Source of the DNA: JAEXZL01 sp049943125 | GTDB taxonomy: Bacteria > Bacillota > Clostridia > Clostridiales > Clostridiaceae | Length of the DNA stretch: 64,000 bases | Assembly (NCBI RefSeq): GCF_049943125.1 | Contig: NZ_CP188040.1 | Location: forward strand, 3,782,001 to 3,846,000 | Direction of reading: 5' to 3' | Shown here: positions 26,537-36,230 of the stretch, in pieces | How positions within the stretch are numbered: the first letter of the stretch is position 1 | Layout: each line of letters opens with the position of its first letter | Made by a program: the position numbers and the translations under genes | The notes under the pieces: generated by a model | The model's database searches: none | Seen by the model: the letters and a program-made list of their open reading frames with translations, nothing else | Told to the model about the DNA's origin: nothing

Positions 26537-27715
26537 TTAGTTTTCCTTTAAGAAGTTGAATGCATTTGCTGCCTGTAGAGCAGCTCCTATTGCTAAGGCT
26601 TCCTCATCGATATCAAAATAACAGCCATGGGCTGGTTTATCCGTTCCCTTTTCTTTATTTCCAGTACCTAAGAAATAAAAGGCTGATGGCTTCTGCTCTG
26701 AAAAATATGCAAAGCTTTCAACTCCCATACTGGGAAACTCCTGTTTTAATATTCTCTCTTCTCCAAGAATTTCTTTAGCTGTATTAAAGGCTAAATCCAC
26801 CATGGTGTCATTATTATGAAGGCAAGGATAGCTTTCTTCTATATCCAATTCATAGGTCAATCTAAAGCTTTTACATATACCTTCTAATATCTCCTTAAAC
26901 CTATCCTTAACATATGCTCTATGGTCCGAGGTTAAGGTTCTCATAATCCCCTTAAGTACTACCTCTTCAGGAATTATATTCTGGGCTGTTCCCGCCACAA
27001 AGCTTCCAACAGTAACCACTGCAGGATATAAAGGAGAAATCTCTCTGCTTACTATAGTCTGGAGTGCCACTACTAAATGGCTAGCAGCTACTATTGGATC
27101 TATAGTAGCCTCAGGATGAGCTCCATGTCCACCTTTTCCTATAAGCTTTAAAGTAAAAGGGTTAGAAGCAGCATTTACTATTCCTTTTTTTATTGAAATA
27201 TAACCAAAGGGAACATCCTCAGAAACATGGAGACCAAAGACCCCATGAACCTCTGGATTCTCTAGTACACCTTCCTTAATCATAAACCTTGCTCCTCCAA
27301 CAGTTTCCTCTGCCGGTTCAAAGAAAAGCTTCACATTACCAGGCAGCTTATCCCTATGGTTATTTATTATTCTAGCAGCTCCCAAAAGAATTGTGGTATG
27401 AGCATCATGACCACAAGCATGCATTTTACCTTCTACCTGTGAGCTATATTCCAATCCTTTTTTATCTAGTAATGGAAGGGCATCTATATCTGCTCTTAAG
27501 GCTACAGTCTTTCCCTCTTTAGCTCCTTTAATAATACCACATACTCCCGTTCCTGAAACCTCCTCATAAGGTATACCTTCTTTTTTAAGAAAAGCCTTAA
27601 TAATTCCAGAGGTTCTGTACTCTTCAAAGCCAAGCTCTGGGTGCATGTGTAAATCTCTTCTAATAGCAATTAATTCTTCCTGGAGCTTCCTTGCCTCATT
27701 ATAAAAATCTATCAT
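26537..27715 (-). CDS. M20-family amidohydrolase (hippurate/N-acyl amino acid type)
   Basis: 392 residues. Metal-binding motif ACGHDAHTTILLGAA (about residue 100), catalytic EPAEETVGGARFMI (about 130) and C-terminal GMESFAYFSE-type segment (here GVESFAYFSEQKPSAFYFLG) identify a cytosolic M20D amidohydrolase that removes acyl groups from amino acids. ATG 27713-27715 is favoured because AAGGAGA lies six bases upstream; an upstream TTG would overlap the FtsA-like gene. Confidence 0.88.
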   Translation of the reverse strand: MIDFYNEARKLQEELIAIRRDLHMHPELGFEEYRTSGIIKAFLKKEGIPYEEVSGTGVCGIIKGAKEGKTVALRADIDALPLLDKKGLEYSSQVEGKMHACGHDAHTTILLGAARIINNHRDKLPGNVKLFFEPAEETVGGARFMIKEGVLENPEVHGVFGLHVSEDVPFGYISIKKGIVNAASNPFTLKLIGKGGHGAHPEATIDPIVAASHLVVALQTIVSREISPLYPAVVTVGSFVAGTAQNIIPEEVVLKGIMRTLTSDHRAYVKDRFKEILEGICKSFRLTYELDIEESYPCLHNNDTMVDLAFNTAKEILGEERILKQEFPSMGVESFAYFSEQKPSAFYFLGTGNKEKGTDKPAHGCYFDIDEEALAIGAALQAANAFNFLKEN

Positions 27716-27726
27716 CTCTCTCTCCT

Positions 27727-29697
27727 TTATTCTTTCCAATATATTGATAAATTATCTCCTTCCTTAAGAGAAGCAAAATACTCTGCAGGTGAACCATTTA
27801 ACTCTAAGGCTATAATTCCCTTAGGGGAGGATAAATCAAAGGTATAAAAATCAAAAATATCTACAAATATATAGTTATCTTTTCCTGATAAGATAACCTC
27901 CTCACCGTTAACCTTCACAATAAAGCCTTTTGTAAGTTTTTCAAGGCTGTTATTATCCCTAACATTATTATAAGCAATATCCTCTATAGAGGTTATTATA
28001 TCCCCATCATTTATTATGTAATCTTTGCTTTCCTTCTTACCATTAACAAAAACCTCATTATAATAGCTTTTATTATTACACAAAGCCTCTAAGGTTTCAA
28101 TTGTAATTATGTTGATTGTGTCTCCATCTTTTATTAAATAGTCAATATCCCTATTAACACCATTTACCTTAATCTCTGGAATTAAATAAACCTCTTCTCC
28201 AAGGAATATAATTCTTTTACTATCAAAGCCTTCTAAAATATCAATAATCCTTGATTCTGCACTTATCCCATCTCTAGCTGGTAAAAAGCTTATTTTATCT
28301 TCATTTTTAATCTCAGTGTCCAGGGCTGCAGTCTCACCATTTACTATAATCCTTCCCGGTTCTCCTAAGGTTCCAAAGACTACCTTATGAATACCATTAA
28401 CCTGAAAATATAAATTTCTTCCATTTTTAAATAGCAGCTTCTGAGGATCTATACCTCCGCTAATAAAAGCATCTCTTACCTGGATATTTTTCTTATGGAA
28501 GATAGTAATAGGCTCATCATTTAAATATACCTTAACAAAGTTATTGGCTATATTTTTTGCTGCTTCCAAAGCAATCCCTACTACTGTAACTCCTGAGCTT
28601 CCTAAAGTATCCTTATTATTCTCTAGGAGCTCTATATTTTTTCTATCTCTTATGCCAACTCTTTGCATAGCTATATCCAGCTCTTTTGCTAGCTTACTCT
28701 CAATTTGCGGTGTATGAGCTCCCCCTCCCACTAAAAACACTGCAGATGGTGATACCCCTCCGTTTAGAAATATTACTTTCTCTCTAAGCTCACTAACTAA
28801 ATTATTTATTGATGGCTCAATTTTTTTAATCAACTCTTGGGAAGTAATATTATTTTCAAAGCCAAATATATCCTTATAAAGTAATTCTTCTTTATCGTTG
28901 CACTGAGTTTTTATCTCCTCAGCAGTAAGAAAATCAACCATTAATTCCTTTGCAATAGCTTCTGTTATTTCATCTCCAGCAATAGGAACCATTCCGTAGG
29001 CTTGGACAGTATTATTGCTGCAAATAGCTATATCAGAGGTTCCAGCACCAATATCTATCAAGGCAATATTTAATAATCTTAACTTTTCAGGTATTACTGC
29101 TTCCATGGCTGCAATTGGCTCTAAGGTAAGATTAACTACCTTTAACCCCACAAGCTCCATAACCTTATAAAGGCTATCCACCACAGATCTAGGAAGAAAG
29201 GTAGAAATCATATCCACTTCAATAACCTTGGCAACCTGTCCATATAAATTTCCTATAAGGTAACCATTAAGATAATAGCTTATTGGCTTGTAGCCTACAC
29301 AGAAAAGCCTATCCCCTTCTTCTATTACCTTTTCCTCTCCTAGGGCTACTCCTTGAAGCTCCAGAGTCCTAATGATATCCTTATCAATGGTGGTTTCTTC
29401 TAGAAATTCAATTTTAGCCTTTGAAATTACTGTTTTTAGAGATCTTCCTGCTGCGGCAATCACTACCTCACATAATTTTTCTCCAAGCTTTGCTTCAATA
29501 CTTTCTTTTAATCCTCTTACCACCTGTGCTACCTTTTCAATGTCCTGAATCTGTCCATCCTTCATGGCCCTTTCTAGCTGAGGAAGAGCTTCTTCACAAA
29601 TTATCTTCAGCTTATTATCTTCATAATAGCCATATAACCCTTTTACAACTCTGGTTCCAATATCTAATGAAAATACATAACTCTTATTATCCACCAT
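27727..29697 (-). CDS. FtsA/PilM-like actin-fold ATPase with repeated C-terminal extension
   Basis: 656 residues. Residues 1-350 have the actin-ATPase fold of FtsA: FSLDIGTRVVKGL (phosphate 1), LIDIGAGTSDIAI (phosphate 2), VFLVGGGAHTPQI (adenosine). FtsA itself tethers FtsZ by a C-terminal amphipathic helix, which I do not see. Instead residues 400-656 hold at least four units of the pattern V-x-V-N-G ... D-x-x-I-x-D-G-D-x-I (IIVNGETAALDTEIKNED, IKVNGVNRDIDYLIKDGDT, VFVNGKKESKDYIINDGDI, LELNGSPAEYFASLKEGDN), suggestive of tandem beta-grasp domains. Likely a membrane- or division-associated scaffold; precise role unknown. Co-transcribed with the M20 gene 11 bases downstream. Confidence 0.75.
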   Translation of the reverse strand: MVDNKSYVFSLDIGTRVVKGLYGYYEDNKLKIICEEALPQLERAMKDGQIQDIEKVAQVVRGLKESIEAKLGEKLCEVVIAAAGRSLKTVISKAKIEFLEETTIDKDIIRTLELQGVALGEEKVIEEGDRLFCVGYKPISYYLNGYLIGNLYGQVAKVIEVDMISTFLPRSVVDSLYKVMELVGLKVVNLTLEPIAAMEAVIPEKLRLLNIALIDIGAGTSDIAICSNNTVQAYGMVPIAGDEITEAIAKELMVDFLTAEEIKTQCNDKEELLYKDIFGFENNITSQELIKKIEPSINNLVSELREKVIFLNGGVSPSAVFLVGGGAHTPQIESKLAKELDIAMQRVGIRDRKNIELLENNKDTLGSSGVTVVGIALEAAKNIANNFVKVYLNDEPITIFHKKNIQVRDAFISGGIDPQKLLFKNGRNLYFQVNGIHKVVFGTLGEPGRIIVNGETAALDTEIKNEDKISFLPARDGISAESRIIDILEGFDSKRIIFLGEEVYLIPEIKVNGVNRDIDYLIKDGDTINIITIETLEALCNNKSYYNEVFVNGKKESKDYIINDGDIITSIEDIAYNNVRDNNSLEKLTKGFIVKVNGEEVILSGKDNYIFVDIFDFYTFDLSSPKGIIALELNGSPAEYFASLKEGDNLSIYWKE

Positions 29698-30018
29698 AAT
29701 AATCCCTCATATCAATTTGTCATACAAAATCAATTTATACAAATCTGCACATATATTGAAACTCTAATTCATTCTATAAATATACATTAAATAATGTATA
29801 TTTATTTTCTCAGTTAATATAAAAATACGTATATACTTAATATTAGCATTCTTAAGGGTTGGATACAATATCGCTATTTTTCTTATAAAAAAATACCTTC
29901 ATCTTCTAGGTTAAAAACCTAATTTTGATGAAGGTTAGTTATAATTATTTTTATATTATCTATAAAATAAAATGGTATTATATTAATATCATTATAGATA
30001 AATCTATTGATTTCTATT
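29698..30018. other. Intergenic region between FtsA-like and DUF3784 genes
   Basis: About 320 AT-rich bases. It holds the terminator of the DUF3784 gene (29895-29935) and an AT-only palindrome (AAATATACAT/ATGTATATTT around 29777-29803) in the probable promoter region of the FtsA-like gene. No further gene is visible. Confidence 0.5.
29895..29935 (-). terminator. Terminator of the DUF3784 gene
   Basis: Two-stage stem: outer ACCTTCATC/GATGAAGGT and inner TAGGTT/AACCTA; on the minus strand a seven-U run follows. Confidence 0.75.
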
Positions 30019-30801
30019 TTATTTACTCAATGCCTCTTTCAAATTATTATAAAGCTCTTTGGTTTCTTCATGTGTCTCGGCATTTATTACAACCATTCTA
30101 TCATCAGTATCCAAAACAACAAAGCTATCACACTTTGTGTAGGCATATAAGGTATAAGCTCCAAATTCATCATTCCTAAAATTACCTTGATTAAGCTTTA
30201 AGCTTCCAAAGCCACCTGTACGTTTACCTATTAGAAGATCTTCTCTGAAGGAAATTGTATTAATACTATCCAGAGGTACTTGATAATCGATCCAAAAGGA
30301 CCCCTGAATTTCTATTTCCTTATCCTCTAAAGTAACCTTCACTTCTCCTGTTAATAAAATAATTCCAAGAATTACACAAAACATCATTGAAACTATAATA
30401 GATGAAATTTTTATTATAGACTCATGTCTTTTTTCTTTCTCAGTTTTCTCTATCCCCTCAATCTCTTCTTCAGTTACAAAATCCTTTACCTTACAAATTG
30501 TATTACAGAGAATTAACATAACAACCACAACCAATATAATAACCGCTGGAAAGCTGGCTAGCAGCCAGTCTGGTGGGTTTTCTCCAAAGGATGCTAAAAC
30601 CACCATAAAAATAGTAATAACTCCCATACCACTACCCATAACCCTGCATAGCTTCTTTTCATTATACTGCATTTTCTCCTTCTTACTAGCAGTATTATAC
30701 CCTGCTATTAAAAAAGCTCCCTTGCCGGAAAGCAGCAAAATTGTTATTAGTAAAAATATACCCGCTAAAAACCAAACTATTATTCCACTCAATAGCAACA
30801 C
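30019..30801 (-). CDS. DUF3784-type membrane protein with C-terminal PH-like domain
   Basis: 260 residues. The N-terminus has the DUF3784 signature GKGAFLIAGYNTASKKEKMQ and YNEKKLCRVMGSGMG between two membrane helices; two further helices follow (about 80-100 and 137-157). The last 90 residues are beta-rich (WIDYQVPLDSINTISFRED), resembling a bacterial PH domain. Function unknown. The start is probably GTG 30799-30801, but no convincing ribosome binding site is seen, so the N-terminus is uncertain by a few codons. Confidence 0.7.
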   Translation of the reverse strand: MLLLSGIIVWFLAGIFLLITILLLSGKGAFLIAGYNTASKKEKMQYNEKKLCRVMGSGMGVITIFMVVLASFGENPPDWLLASFPAVIILVVVVMLILCNTICKVKDFVTEEEIEGIEKTEKEKRHESIIKISSIIVSMMFCVILGIILLTGEVKVTLEDKEIEIQGSFWIDYQVPLDSINTISFREDLLIGKRTGGFGSLKLNQGNFRNDEFGAYTLYAYTKCDSFVVLDTDDRMVVINAETHEETKELYNNLKEALSK

Positions 30802-30968
30802 CCCAAAATTTCTTTTTTTATAACAGGATCATTCTTTACTTCTTTCCTCGCTATCTTCTTGTGATTTCTATACAACAAGAATTACCTATTACATCCATTA
30901 TAATCAGTATATTTATTATATGTTTAATCCTGCTATTAATAAATATATTTTATATTTATCTAAAAAAT

Positions 30969-31003
30969 AATCTCACCTGAAGCTAAAAACTTTAGGTGAG
31001 ATT
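30969..31003 (-). terminator. Terminator of the UvrD-type helicase gene
   Basis: AATCTCACCT and AGGTGAGATT form the stem; the minus strand continues TATTTTTTAG. Confidence 0.7.
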
Positions 31004-31075
31004 AATATAATTTAATCTAGCATATTTCTAAATCATAAATAGTGCTTGTATACTATACCCTTGCCCTTTACTAGA

Positions 31076-33076
31076 CTATAGCTTTCTCAAAAGACCATGA
31101 GTAATAAGTATATGTAAATCAAAGGTTCTTTTCACATCACCAGCAAAAACTATTTCGATAGTATGGCTGTCAGCTCTGTTCACTACTCCATCCTGAAAGG
31201 TTTTATGATGAACCCTATCCCCCTTTTTAAAAAGTTCCTCTCCTTGATTATCTGCAGTAAAAGCACTTTCTTTTATAAATCTTGAGACACTCTTTTCTCT
31301 TCCATGGAGAAGCTTTGGAATGTATAAATAAAGTTCATCTATGGCTCTAGTAACTCCTACATAGAATAACCTTCGTTCTTCTTCTATATTATCATCAATA
31401 CTATTTTTATGTGGTATTATTTCTTCGCAGCAATTAATTATAAATACTCTATGAAACTCCATCCCTTTTACGCCATGGATAGTACTAAGTACAACACCCT
31501 TATCCTTATTTCTTTCAGCATTCTCCTTAATTTCTCTTGAATACTCCTCTATATGAGCTAAAAAGGTTATGATGGTTTTATACTCCTCCGAGGCCTGTAT
31601 AAATTCTTCTACTATATATTCATAATCCTCAAAGGGCACCTTATTTTTACTGCTTAGCTCTCTTAAATAATCCATATACCCTAAATCCTGAAGAACTGAA
31701 TTTATAGCACTTCTAAGACTCCCTTTATTTAAAGCACTTACCTGCTTTTTTAAAGTATCTATGTTTTTAAGCTGAAATACTGGGATATCTTTATATCCCT
31801 TTAATATCTCAAAGGCATCCTGTACATACTGGTGACTTCTAACCTCCATGATTGCTGTTTTGCTTATATATCTGAAGGGTTTATTAATAATTCTTATAAA
31901 GCTCTCCCTGTCTTTAGTGTCAATGCTTAACTTTAAATATGAAATAATATCTCTACAAATAAAATGTTCAAAAAAGTTATATTCCTTATCTAATAATACA
32001 AAGGGGATTTTACTTCGAATAAAGGAATCTATTATAGCCCTTGCTTCCTGATTAGTTCTAAAAAGCACAGCATTTTTACTATAGTCATTTTCTACCTTTA
32101 TGAAATTTTTTATAGTTAGAGAAATATCTTCACCTTCGGCAGCCTCATTTAAAACATACTTAACCCTTATATTGCCCTCTTTCTTTCTATAAGCCTTAAT
32201 ATCCTTTTGATTTCTCTCTCTATTATTGGCTATTAATCGCTTGGCTCCATCTATTATATTCCAAACACTTCTATAATTATAATTTAAATAAAGCTTTTCG
32301 GCTCCTGGAAACATTTCGCTAAAATTAACCATGCAGCCAGGATTGGATCCTCTAAAGGTATAAATACTCTGGTCCTCATCTCCTACTGCAAATATGCTTC
32401 CCTTTGCAGAAAGAAGCTGGAGTAATTTAATTTGAAGATCATCACAATCTTGAAACTCATCGACTAATATATACTTAAATAATCCTCTATAAGATTCCAA
32501 CAAGTTATTATCCTTTTGCAATAACCTGTGTACTTCTATCTGCATATCATCAAAATCCCAAAGCCTATGAGCCTTTTTATAGTTCTCGTAAGCCTCAAAG
32601 CAATGATTAAAAACATCCCTATCTAAACTTGGCTTAAAATCTCCTTCCTTATCTAAAGAGGTTTTCATTCTTGATATGTTGTTCAATACCTCTTTTACCT
32701 TATCCTCTCCCACTTCGTCCATATAAGAAGCTAAAGCATTATTTAAAAGAGTATAGGCTGTATTATAAGATATTATATCAATTTTCCCTAAATGACGATT
32801 TATAAGCTTATAGCACAAACCATGAAAGGTGCCAAAAAAGGGAATATTATCACTTCCCCACAAGCTTTGAAACCTATCCTTCATATTTTTAGCAGCCGCC
32901 CTGGTAAAGGTAATAACAATTATATTACCGCTCTGTACTTTTCTATCCCTCATCAAGTGGAGGACTCTATTAACTATAACAGTTGTCTTCCCGGAACCAG
33001 GGGCAGCTACAACTAACGCCTTCTCAGCTCTTGTATTAATCGCTGCATTTTGATACTCATCTGGTGTAAACTTCAT
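31076..33076 (-). CDS. UvrD/Rep-type superfamily 1 ATP-dependent DNA helicase
   Basis: 666 residues. Motifs in order: Q-motif region FTPDEYQNAAI, Walker A APGSGKTTVI (about 25-34), GTFHGLCYKL, Walker B ILVDEFQDCD, motif III GDEDQSIYTFRGS, motif IV NYRS, motif V STIHGVKGMEFHRV, motif VI FYVGVTRA. A Tudor-like C-terminal tail (GDRVHHKTFQDGVVNRA) resembles the PcrA/UvrD RNA-polymerase-binding tail. It is shorter than PcrA (about 740) and is probably a second UvrD-like repair helicase. 41 bases after the MYG1-family gene. Confidence 0.88.
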   Translation of the reverse strand: MKFTPDEYQNAAINTRAEKALVVAAPGSGKTTVIVNRVLHLMRDRKVQSGNIIVITFTRAAAKNMKDRFQSLWGSDNIPFFGTFHGLCYKLINRHLGKIDIISYNTAYTLLNNALASYMDEVGEDKVKEVLNNISRMKTSLDKEGDFKPSLDRDVFNHCFEAYENYKKAHRLWDFDDMQIEVHRLLQKDNNLLESYRGLFKYILVDEFQDCDDLQIKLLQLLSAKGSIFAVGDEDQSIYTFRGSNPGCMVNFSEMFPGAEKLYLNYNYRSVWNIIDGAKRLIANNRERNQKDIKAYRKKEGNIRVKYVLNEAAEGEDISLTIKNFIKVENDYSKNAVLFRTNQEARAIIDSFIRSKIPFVLLDKEYNFFEHFICRDIISYLKLSIDTKDRESFIRIINKPFRYISKTAIMEVRSHQYVQDAFEILKGYKDIPVFQLKNIDTLKKQVSALNKGSLRSAINSVLQDLGYMDYLRELSSKNKVPFEDYEYIVEEFIQASEEYKTIITFLAHIEEYSREIKENAERNKDKGVVLSTIHGVKGMEFHRVFIINCCEEIIPHKNSIDDNIEEERRLFYVGVTRAIDELYLYIPKLLHGREKSVSRFIKESAFTADNQGEELFKKGDRVHHKTFQDGVVNRADSHTIEIVFAGDVKRTFDLHILITHGLLRKL

Positions 33077-33117
33077 TCTTCTCTCCTTGATTAATTTCTA
33101 TTATTAAGGCTAGAGTA

Positions 33118-34197
33118 CTATTTTTCCTTCTCTATATCCCTTATTTCTTTATTATCAGCTGCATCACCATCGATATATATATCAATATTATAAAGAAGGG
33201 CTTCAAGAGCTTCTTTTATGTCCCAATGATTGTCATGGTATTTAAGCTCCCTTATATAGTCTCTCACCTCTAGCAGCTCTTCTTTAGATATTCTTTTAAT
33301 GTAATCCTTAATCAATCTATCATTTCCAGAAATTATATATCGCAATATATAAGGAGCTCTATCCTTTTCCTTTTCTTTTTCTTTTTTATACTCATCTACA
33401 GAAATTTTAGCTACTTCTCTAGCTGCTTCGATATTTTCAGCGGAGGCTATAAAATTCCCCTTATGACAGAAGGTCATCCCAGGTACCTCAGAGGATAACT
33501 CATCTTCCTCGGCTCCTAGCCATCTCTTTGGAAAGGAAGCTCTTTCAATCTTAGGTACAATCTGAATATTGTATCCACCTCTCTGAGAAGGATATATGAC
33601 AAATAATGCAGTAGTAGGAACTAATGCCTCTTGCCAGGGAACGAACTTATCTAGCTCCACCACAAGACCATCAGATTTTTCAAAGGCCTCCTGTGCAATG
33701 GACTTAGCTGCTTCAAAACCTCTATACCTTTTAAATTCGTTATTTAAAATTTCATAAGCAAAATCCACTGCCCTAAAGAAGGCTTCGTCAGCTTCCTCAT
33801 CACTATTCCAATTAGGATTAAAGGAAGCAATAGCCAAGGATAGCATATTTCTTTCCCCTGTATTATCAGAATAATCAATAGGCTGAACAATGTCTCTATC
33901 AAATCTTTCTATAAGCTCTTCACTATCAAAAACAAGCCCTCCATATCTTCTCCACAGCTTGCCAAAGGCTGCATATGGAACGCCATTAGCTCTTTCTTCA
34001 TTATCCTTTTGATGATGATCAAATTCACCTAATCCAATATCATAAACAACGATCTCAGGATCCTTTGGAGGCTCAAAACCTCTAGTTATATTTATATCAG
34101 GATTTATATACCTAAGCAATGCCGTAGAAAAAACATCATCCGCATGAAAAATCCCTCCATGGGTATAGCCTTCCCTTGGAACACCTATATCTACCAT
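33118..34197 (-). CDS. MYG1/UPF0160-family metal-dependent protein with extra C-terminal domain
   Basis: 359 residues. The family hallmarks are clear: THGGIFHADDVFSTALL (residues 12-28) and VYDIGLGEFDHHQ (about 50-62), a DHH-like metal-binding arrangement; MYG1 has been described as a 3'-5' RNA exonuclease. The middle region VPWQEALVPTTALFVIYPSQ and the HKGNFIASA segment complete the domain by about residue 275. A charged linker (KKEKEKEKDRA) and a helical tail of some 75 residues are extra. GGGAGTG precedes ATG 34197. Confidence 0.85.
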   Translation of the reverse strand: MVDIGVPREGYTHGGIFHADDVFSTALLRYINPDINITRGFEPPKDPEIVVYDIGLGEFDHHQKDNEERANGVPYAAFGKLWRRYGGLVFDSEELIERFDRDIVQPIDYSDNTGERNMLSLAIASFNPNWNSDEEADEAFFRAVDFAYEILNNEFKRYRGFEAAKSIAQEAFEKSDGLVVELDKFVPWQEALVPTTALFVIYPSQRGGYNIQIVPKIERASFPKRWLGAEEDELSSEVPGMTFCHKGNFIASAENIEAAREVAKISVDEYKKEKEKEKDRAPYILRYIISGNDRLIKDYIKRISKEELLEVRDYIRELKYHDNHWDIKEALEALLYNIDIYIDGDAADNKEIRDIEKEK

Positions 34198-34719
34198 ACT
34201 AAATCACTCCCTTCAAAATCCACCTATATGCTCAGTCCTTCCTCCTTAGCCCCACTCTGCTCTTTCATCTCTTTTATCTTCTAAACTCTTAGCTCTTACC
34301 TTATACCTCTTAGTTCTCTCTCAAACTCTTACTTCTTAGTTTTTACTTCTTAGCTCTCTCTTAAACTCTTAGCCCTTCTCTTTGCTCTCTTCTCTTTGCT
34401 CTATTCTCTCTTCTCTATTCTCTTAAACTCTTACTTCTTACCTTTTACTTCTTAGCTCTTCTCTATTCTCTATTCTCTATTCTCTATTCTCTATTATCTA
34501 TTCTCTCTCACTCTTAATTCTTACCCTTCCTCAAAACTTTAATTCCTATTATAATATCTAATAATTTGCATAATATAAAAGCAAGCATACTAGACTTATA
34601 TATTTACTCTATTCAGATGATTAGAATTTAAATAAAATTAGCGAAACTATGTACTATTGTAATAAGTTTAGCCATAAGTTACAATGTTATTATGCTATTT
34701 TGTATAGAGGAGAAGAAAC
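34198..34719. other. Intergenic region between MYG1-family and pncB genes
   Basis: 520 bases between divergent genes: about 40 bases of leader, the pyrimidine-rich minisatellite (34236-34512), then about 200 ordinary AT-rich bases carrying the pncB promoter region and its GAGGAG ribosome binding site. No open frame with a ribosome binding site is present. Confidence 0.7.
34236..34512. repeat. Pyrimidine-rich degenerate minisatellite (CTCTTA / TATTCTC units)
   Basis: About 275 bases made almost wholly of C and T with periodic A on the plus strand. Submodules: six to seven tandem heptamers TATTCTC (about 34461-34509, one variant TATTATC); recurring CTCTTAxCTCTT and ACTTCTTA units; and a 35-base direct repeat with only two differences, starting AAACTCTTACTTCTTA at 34323 and again at 34425, 102 bases apart. 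It has extreme strand asymmetry and no coding potential. Confidence 0.85.
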
Positions 34720-36195
34720 ATGAAGGATACAAACTTTGATGTAAAAAACGAAAGAAATCTAACAATGTTAATGGATTTTTATGAATTAACAATGGGAAAT
34801 GGATATTTAAAGTCCGGCGTCGGTGATAAAATAGCTTACTTTGATATGTATTTTAGACGTGTTCCTGATGGTGGTGGGTACTGCATCATGTCTGGTGTTG
34901 ATCAGCTCATTGATTATCTTAGCCACCTTAAATTTACAGAAGAAGACATAGAGTATCTTCGAGGAAAAAAACAGTTCTCTGAAGAATTTCTTGATTACTT
35001 AAAAAACTTCGAATTTTCCTGTGATGTTTGGGCCATCCCTGAAGGAAACCCTGTTTTTCCTAATGAACCTTTAGTTTCCGTTAGAGGACCAGTTATTGAA
35101 GCTCAATTTATAGAAACAATGATACTGCTTACAATCAATCATCAAACTCTTATAGCAACTAAGGCTAATAGAATATGCAGAGCTGCTCAGGGCAGGCCTG
35201 TAATGGAATTTGGCTCTAGACGCGCTCAAGGATATGACGGTGCAATATATGGCGCTCGTGCTGCGGTAATCGGAGGTTGCTCCTCAACAGCCTGTACTAT
35301 AGCTGATAAAATGTTCAACGTTCCAGCTGTAGGAACCATGGCTCATAGCTGGGTTCAATTATACGATACTGAATATGACGCTTTTAAAGCTTGGGCAGAA
35401 ATCTATCCTCATAATTGCGTTTTACTCATTGACACATATAACGTTCTCAAATCAGGTATATTAAATGCCATAAAGGTCTTCGATGAAGTGCTTAAGCCTC
35501 TTGGTATACAGCCTGCAGGAGTTAGAATTGATTCCGGAGACATAACCTACCTCTCTAAGGAATGTAGAAAAATATTAGATGAAGCTGGCTATAAGGAATG
35601 TAAAATAATAATCTCCAACTCATTAGATGAGCATATAATCTCCGATGTCATAGCTCAAGGAGCAGCAGTAGATAGCTTCGGTGTTGGAGAAAGATTAATA
35701 ACAGCTAAATCAGAGCCAGTATTTGGTGGTGTATACAAGCTAGTAGCAATAGAAGAAAATGAAGTAATAATTCCCAAAATAAAAATCAGTGAAAATCAAG
35801 AAAAGATTACTAATCCAGGGTTTAAAACAATATATAGAATTTTTGACAAGGATACAGATAAGGCACTAGCAGACGTTATATCCCTTCGAGGAGAAATAAT
35901 TGATGAAAGCAAGCCTCTAGAGATTTTCGATCCAATATACACCTGGAAGAGAAAAACTCTAACCAATTATCATGTCAAGGAACTATTAGTTCAAATTTTT
36001 GATAAGGGTAAGGTAGTCTATAAATCTCCTTCAGTAATGGATATTAGAGAATATGCACAAAAGGAAACTAAAAAGCTATGGGCTGAGGTTTTAAGATTTG
36101 AAAATCCTCATACCTTCTATGTAGATTTATCACAAAAGCTATGGAACATGAAACAAAAATTACTCCACAGCTATTCACATCAGTTTAAAAAATAA
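34720..36195 (+). CDS. pncB: Nicotinate phosphoribosyltransferase
   Basis: 491 residues. It converts nicotinate and PRPP to nicotinate mononucleotide in NAD salvage. Family motifs: MDFYELTMGNGYL at the N-terminus, EFGSRRAQGYDGAIYGARAA (about 165-185), GTMAHSWVQ with the catalytic-region His (about 205), RIDSGDITYLSKECR (phosphate-binding, about 270) and the GVGERLITAKSEPVFGGVYK segment. ATG follows GAGGAG. Monocistronic, closed by a palindromic terminator. Confidence 0.95.
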   Translation: MKDTNFDVKNERNLTMLMDFYELTMGNGYLKSGVGDKIAYFDMYFRRVPDGGGYCIMSGVDQLIDYLSHLKFTEEDIEYLRGKKQFSEEFLDYLKNFEFSCDVWAIPEGNPVFPNEPLVSVRGPVIEAQFIETMILLTINHQTLIATKANRICRAAQGRPVMEFGSRRAQGYDGAIYGARAAVIGGCSSTACTIADKMFNVPAVGTMAHSWVQLYDTEYDAFKAWAEIYPHNCVLLIDTYNVLKSGILNAIKVFDEVLKPLGIQPAGVRIDSGDITYLSKECRKILDEAGYKECKIIISNSLDEHIISDVIAQGAAVDSFGVGERLITAKSEPVFGGVYKLVAIEENEVIIPKIKISENQEKITNPGFKTIYRIFDKDTDKALADVISLRGEIIDESKPLEIFDPIYTWKRKTLTNYHVKELLVQIFDKGKVVYKSPSVMDIREYAQKETKKLWAEVLRFENPHTFYVDLSQKLWNMKQKLLHSYSHQFKK

Positions 36196-36196
36196 G

Positions 36197-36226
36197 TAAA
36201 AGGTGCCGGAGCTCCGGCACCTTTTA
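36197..36226. terminator. Palindromic bidirectional terminator after pncB
   Basis: AAAAGGTGCCGGAG joined directly to CTCCGGCACCTTTT, a near-perfect 28-base palindrome between convergent genes. Confidence 0.88.
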
Positions 36227-36230
36227 CTTA

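Noticed and set aside
29925..30179. 84-codon plus-strand frame opposite the DUF3784 gene
   Set aside because: It starts in the terminator hairpin and overlaps the opposite coding gene; no ribosome binding site.
34236..34512. Possible CRISPR array
   Set aside because: Repeats are short, degenerate and continuous with no unique spacers of constant length; it is a minisatellite.
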